7,108 nucleotides of DNA from DATLGB01 sp038318085 (GTDB taxonomy: Bacteria > Actinomycetota > Thermoleophilia > Solirubrobacterales > Solirubrobacteraceae): contig JBBQBV010000173.1 in the NCBI GenBank assembly GCA_038318085.1, forward strand, positions 1 to 7,108. The letters are read 5' to 3'. This document shows, piece by piece, positions 6,716-7,108 of this stretch (the first letter of the stretch is position 1; each line of letters starts with the position of its first letter). A program made the position numbers and the translations under genes. A model generated the notes under the pieces. The model ran no database searches. It saw only the letters and a program-made list of their open reading frames with translations, and was not told where the DNA came from.

Positions 6716-7108
6716 ATGTCAACGGTCTCGATGTCCTCCTATGAGGAGGCGTGTGCGCAGCACCGGTGGGAAGTTCCAGACCACTACAACATCGCGGCCG
6801 ACGTCTGCGACAAGCACGCACGGGACAAGCTGGCGATGGTTTGGGCCGACTGGCAGGGCAACCAGCGGCGGGTGACGTGGGGCGAGATGCAATCGCTGTC
6901 GGCGCGCGCCGCCAACGTGCTGCGCGCGCACGGGGTGGAGCGCGGCGATCGTGTTGCCGTGGTCGCTCCCGCCTCGCCGGAGACGGCGGCGGTGTTCTTC
7001 GGGACCTGGAAGCTCGGCGCGATCCTGCTCTCCATGTCGGTGCTCTACGGCGACGAGGGAATCCAGCACCGTGTCCGCGACTCCCGCCCTCGCGTCATCG
7101 TCGTCGAC
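6716..7108 (+). CDS. AMP-dependent acyl-CoA synthetase/ligase, N-terminal part (partial, runs off right edge)
   Basis: 131 codons are visible, and the frame is open to the end of the window. The start resembles the medium-chain acyl-CoA ligase group (ACSM-like): SYEEACAQHRWEVPDHYNIA (residues 8-27), then DVCDKHA, a VTWGEM strand-turn (53-58) and the ERGDRVAVVAPASPETAAVFFG segment (75-96), followed by KLGAILLSMSVLYGDEGI (99-116) and a DSRPRVIVVD strand (122-131). This corresponds to the first part of the AMP-binding domain; the ATP loop, substrate pocket and catalytic lysine lie beyond the window, so substrate and activity cannot be judged. It begins 3 bp after the acs stop with a good ribosome site. 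An in-frame ATG five codons downstream lacks such a site. It is a paralogue, not a copy, of the acs gene: the N-terminus is shorter and the sequence clearly different. Likely substrates are short- to medium-chain or aromatic acids, by family only. Confidence 0.85.
   Translation, partial: MSTVSMSSYEEACAQHRWEVPDHYNIAADVCDKHARDKLAMVWADWQGNQRRVTWGEMQSLSARAANVLRAHGVERGDRVAVVAPASPETAAVFFGTWKLGAILLSMSVLYGDEGIQHRVRDSRPRVIVVD

Overview
The window is GC-rich, gene-dense bacterial DNA with GTG starts and Actinobacteria-like proteins. The combination of a flippase-like membrane protein, a zinc-ribbon methyltransferase and an actinobacterial-type acetyl-CoA synthetase, together with TANNNT-like hexamers just upstream of several starts, would fit a high-GC actinobacterium, perhaps of the class Thermoleophilia (Solirubrobacterales-like). 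That placement is inference; there is no rRNA or other phylogenetic marker. No tRNA, CRISPR array, insertion sequence or phage gene was seen.

Layout. On the left edge, a pentapeptide-repeat protein gene runs leftward out of the window (minus strand, start at 419). A 275-bp divergent gap (420-694) follows. It holds two strong inverted repeats (515-560 and 573-610) and then a plus-strand gene for a multi-pass flippase-like membrane protein (695-1723). That gene meets a minus-strand pair tail to tail: a SAM-dependent methyltransferase with an N-terminal zinc ribbon (1988-2911) and, 4 bp downstream of it, an 87-codon protein of unknown function (1720-1983). The two convergent stop codons share one CTAG. 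A 57-bp divergent gap (2912-2968), carrying a 10-bp direct repeat exactly 30 bp apart, separates the methyltransferase from a plus-strand six-helix membrane protein (2969-3913). An inverted repeat that may act as a terminator follows that gene.

The right half is a plus-strand acetate-use operon: a SatP/YaaH-family acetate transporter (4025-4684), acetyl-CoA synthetase (4727-6712) and the N-terminal 131 codons of a second AMP-forming acyl-CoA ligase (from 6716, running off the right edge). The transporter would bring in acetate (or succinate), Acs would convert it to acetyl-CoA with ATP and CoA, and the second ligase probably activates another, perhaps longer, carboxylic acid. All three have strong Shine-Dalgarno sequences. 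The genes to the left lack clear ones and instead carry promoter -10-like hexamers 6 to 10 bases from the start, suggesting leaderless transcripts.

Most of the window is ordinary chromosomal gene content, and I did not find a convincing new defence or mobile system. The least explained parts are the two adjacent hairpin-forming sequences in the first divergent gap, the repeated element in the second divergent gap, and the small 87-aa protein.
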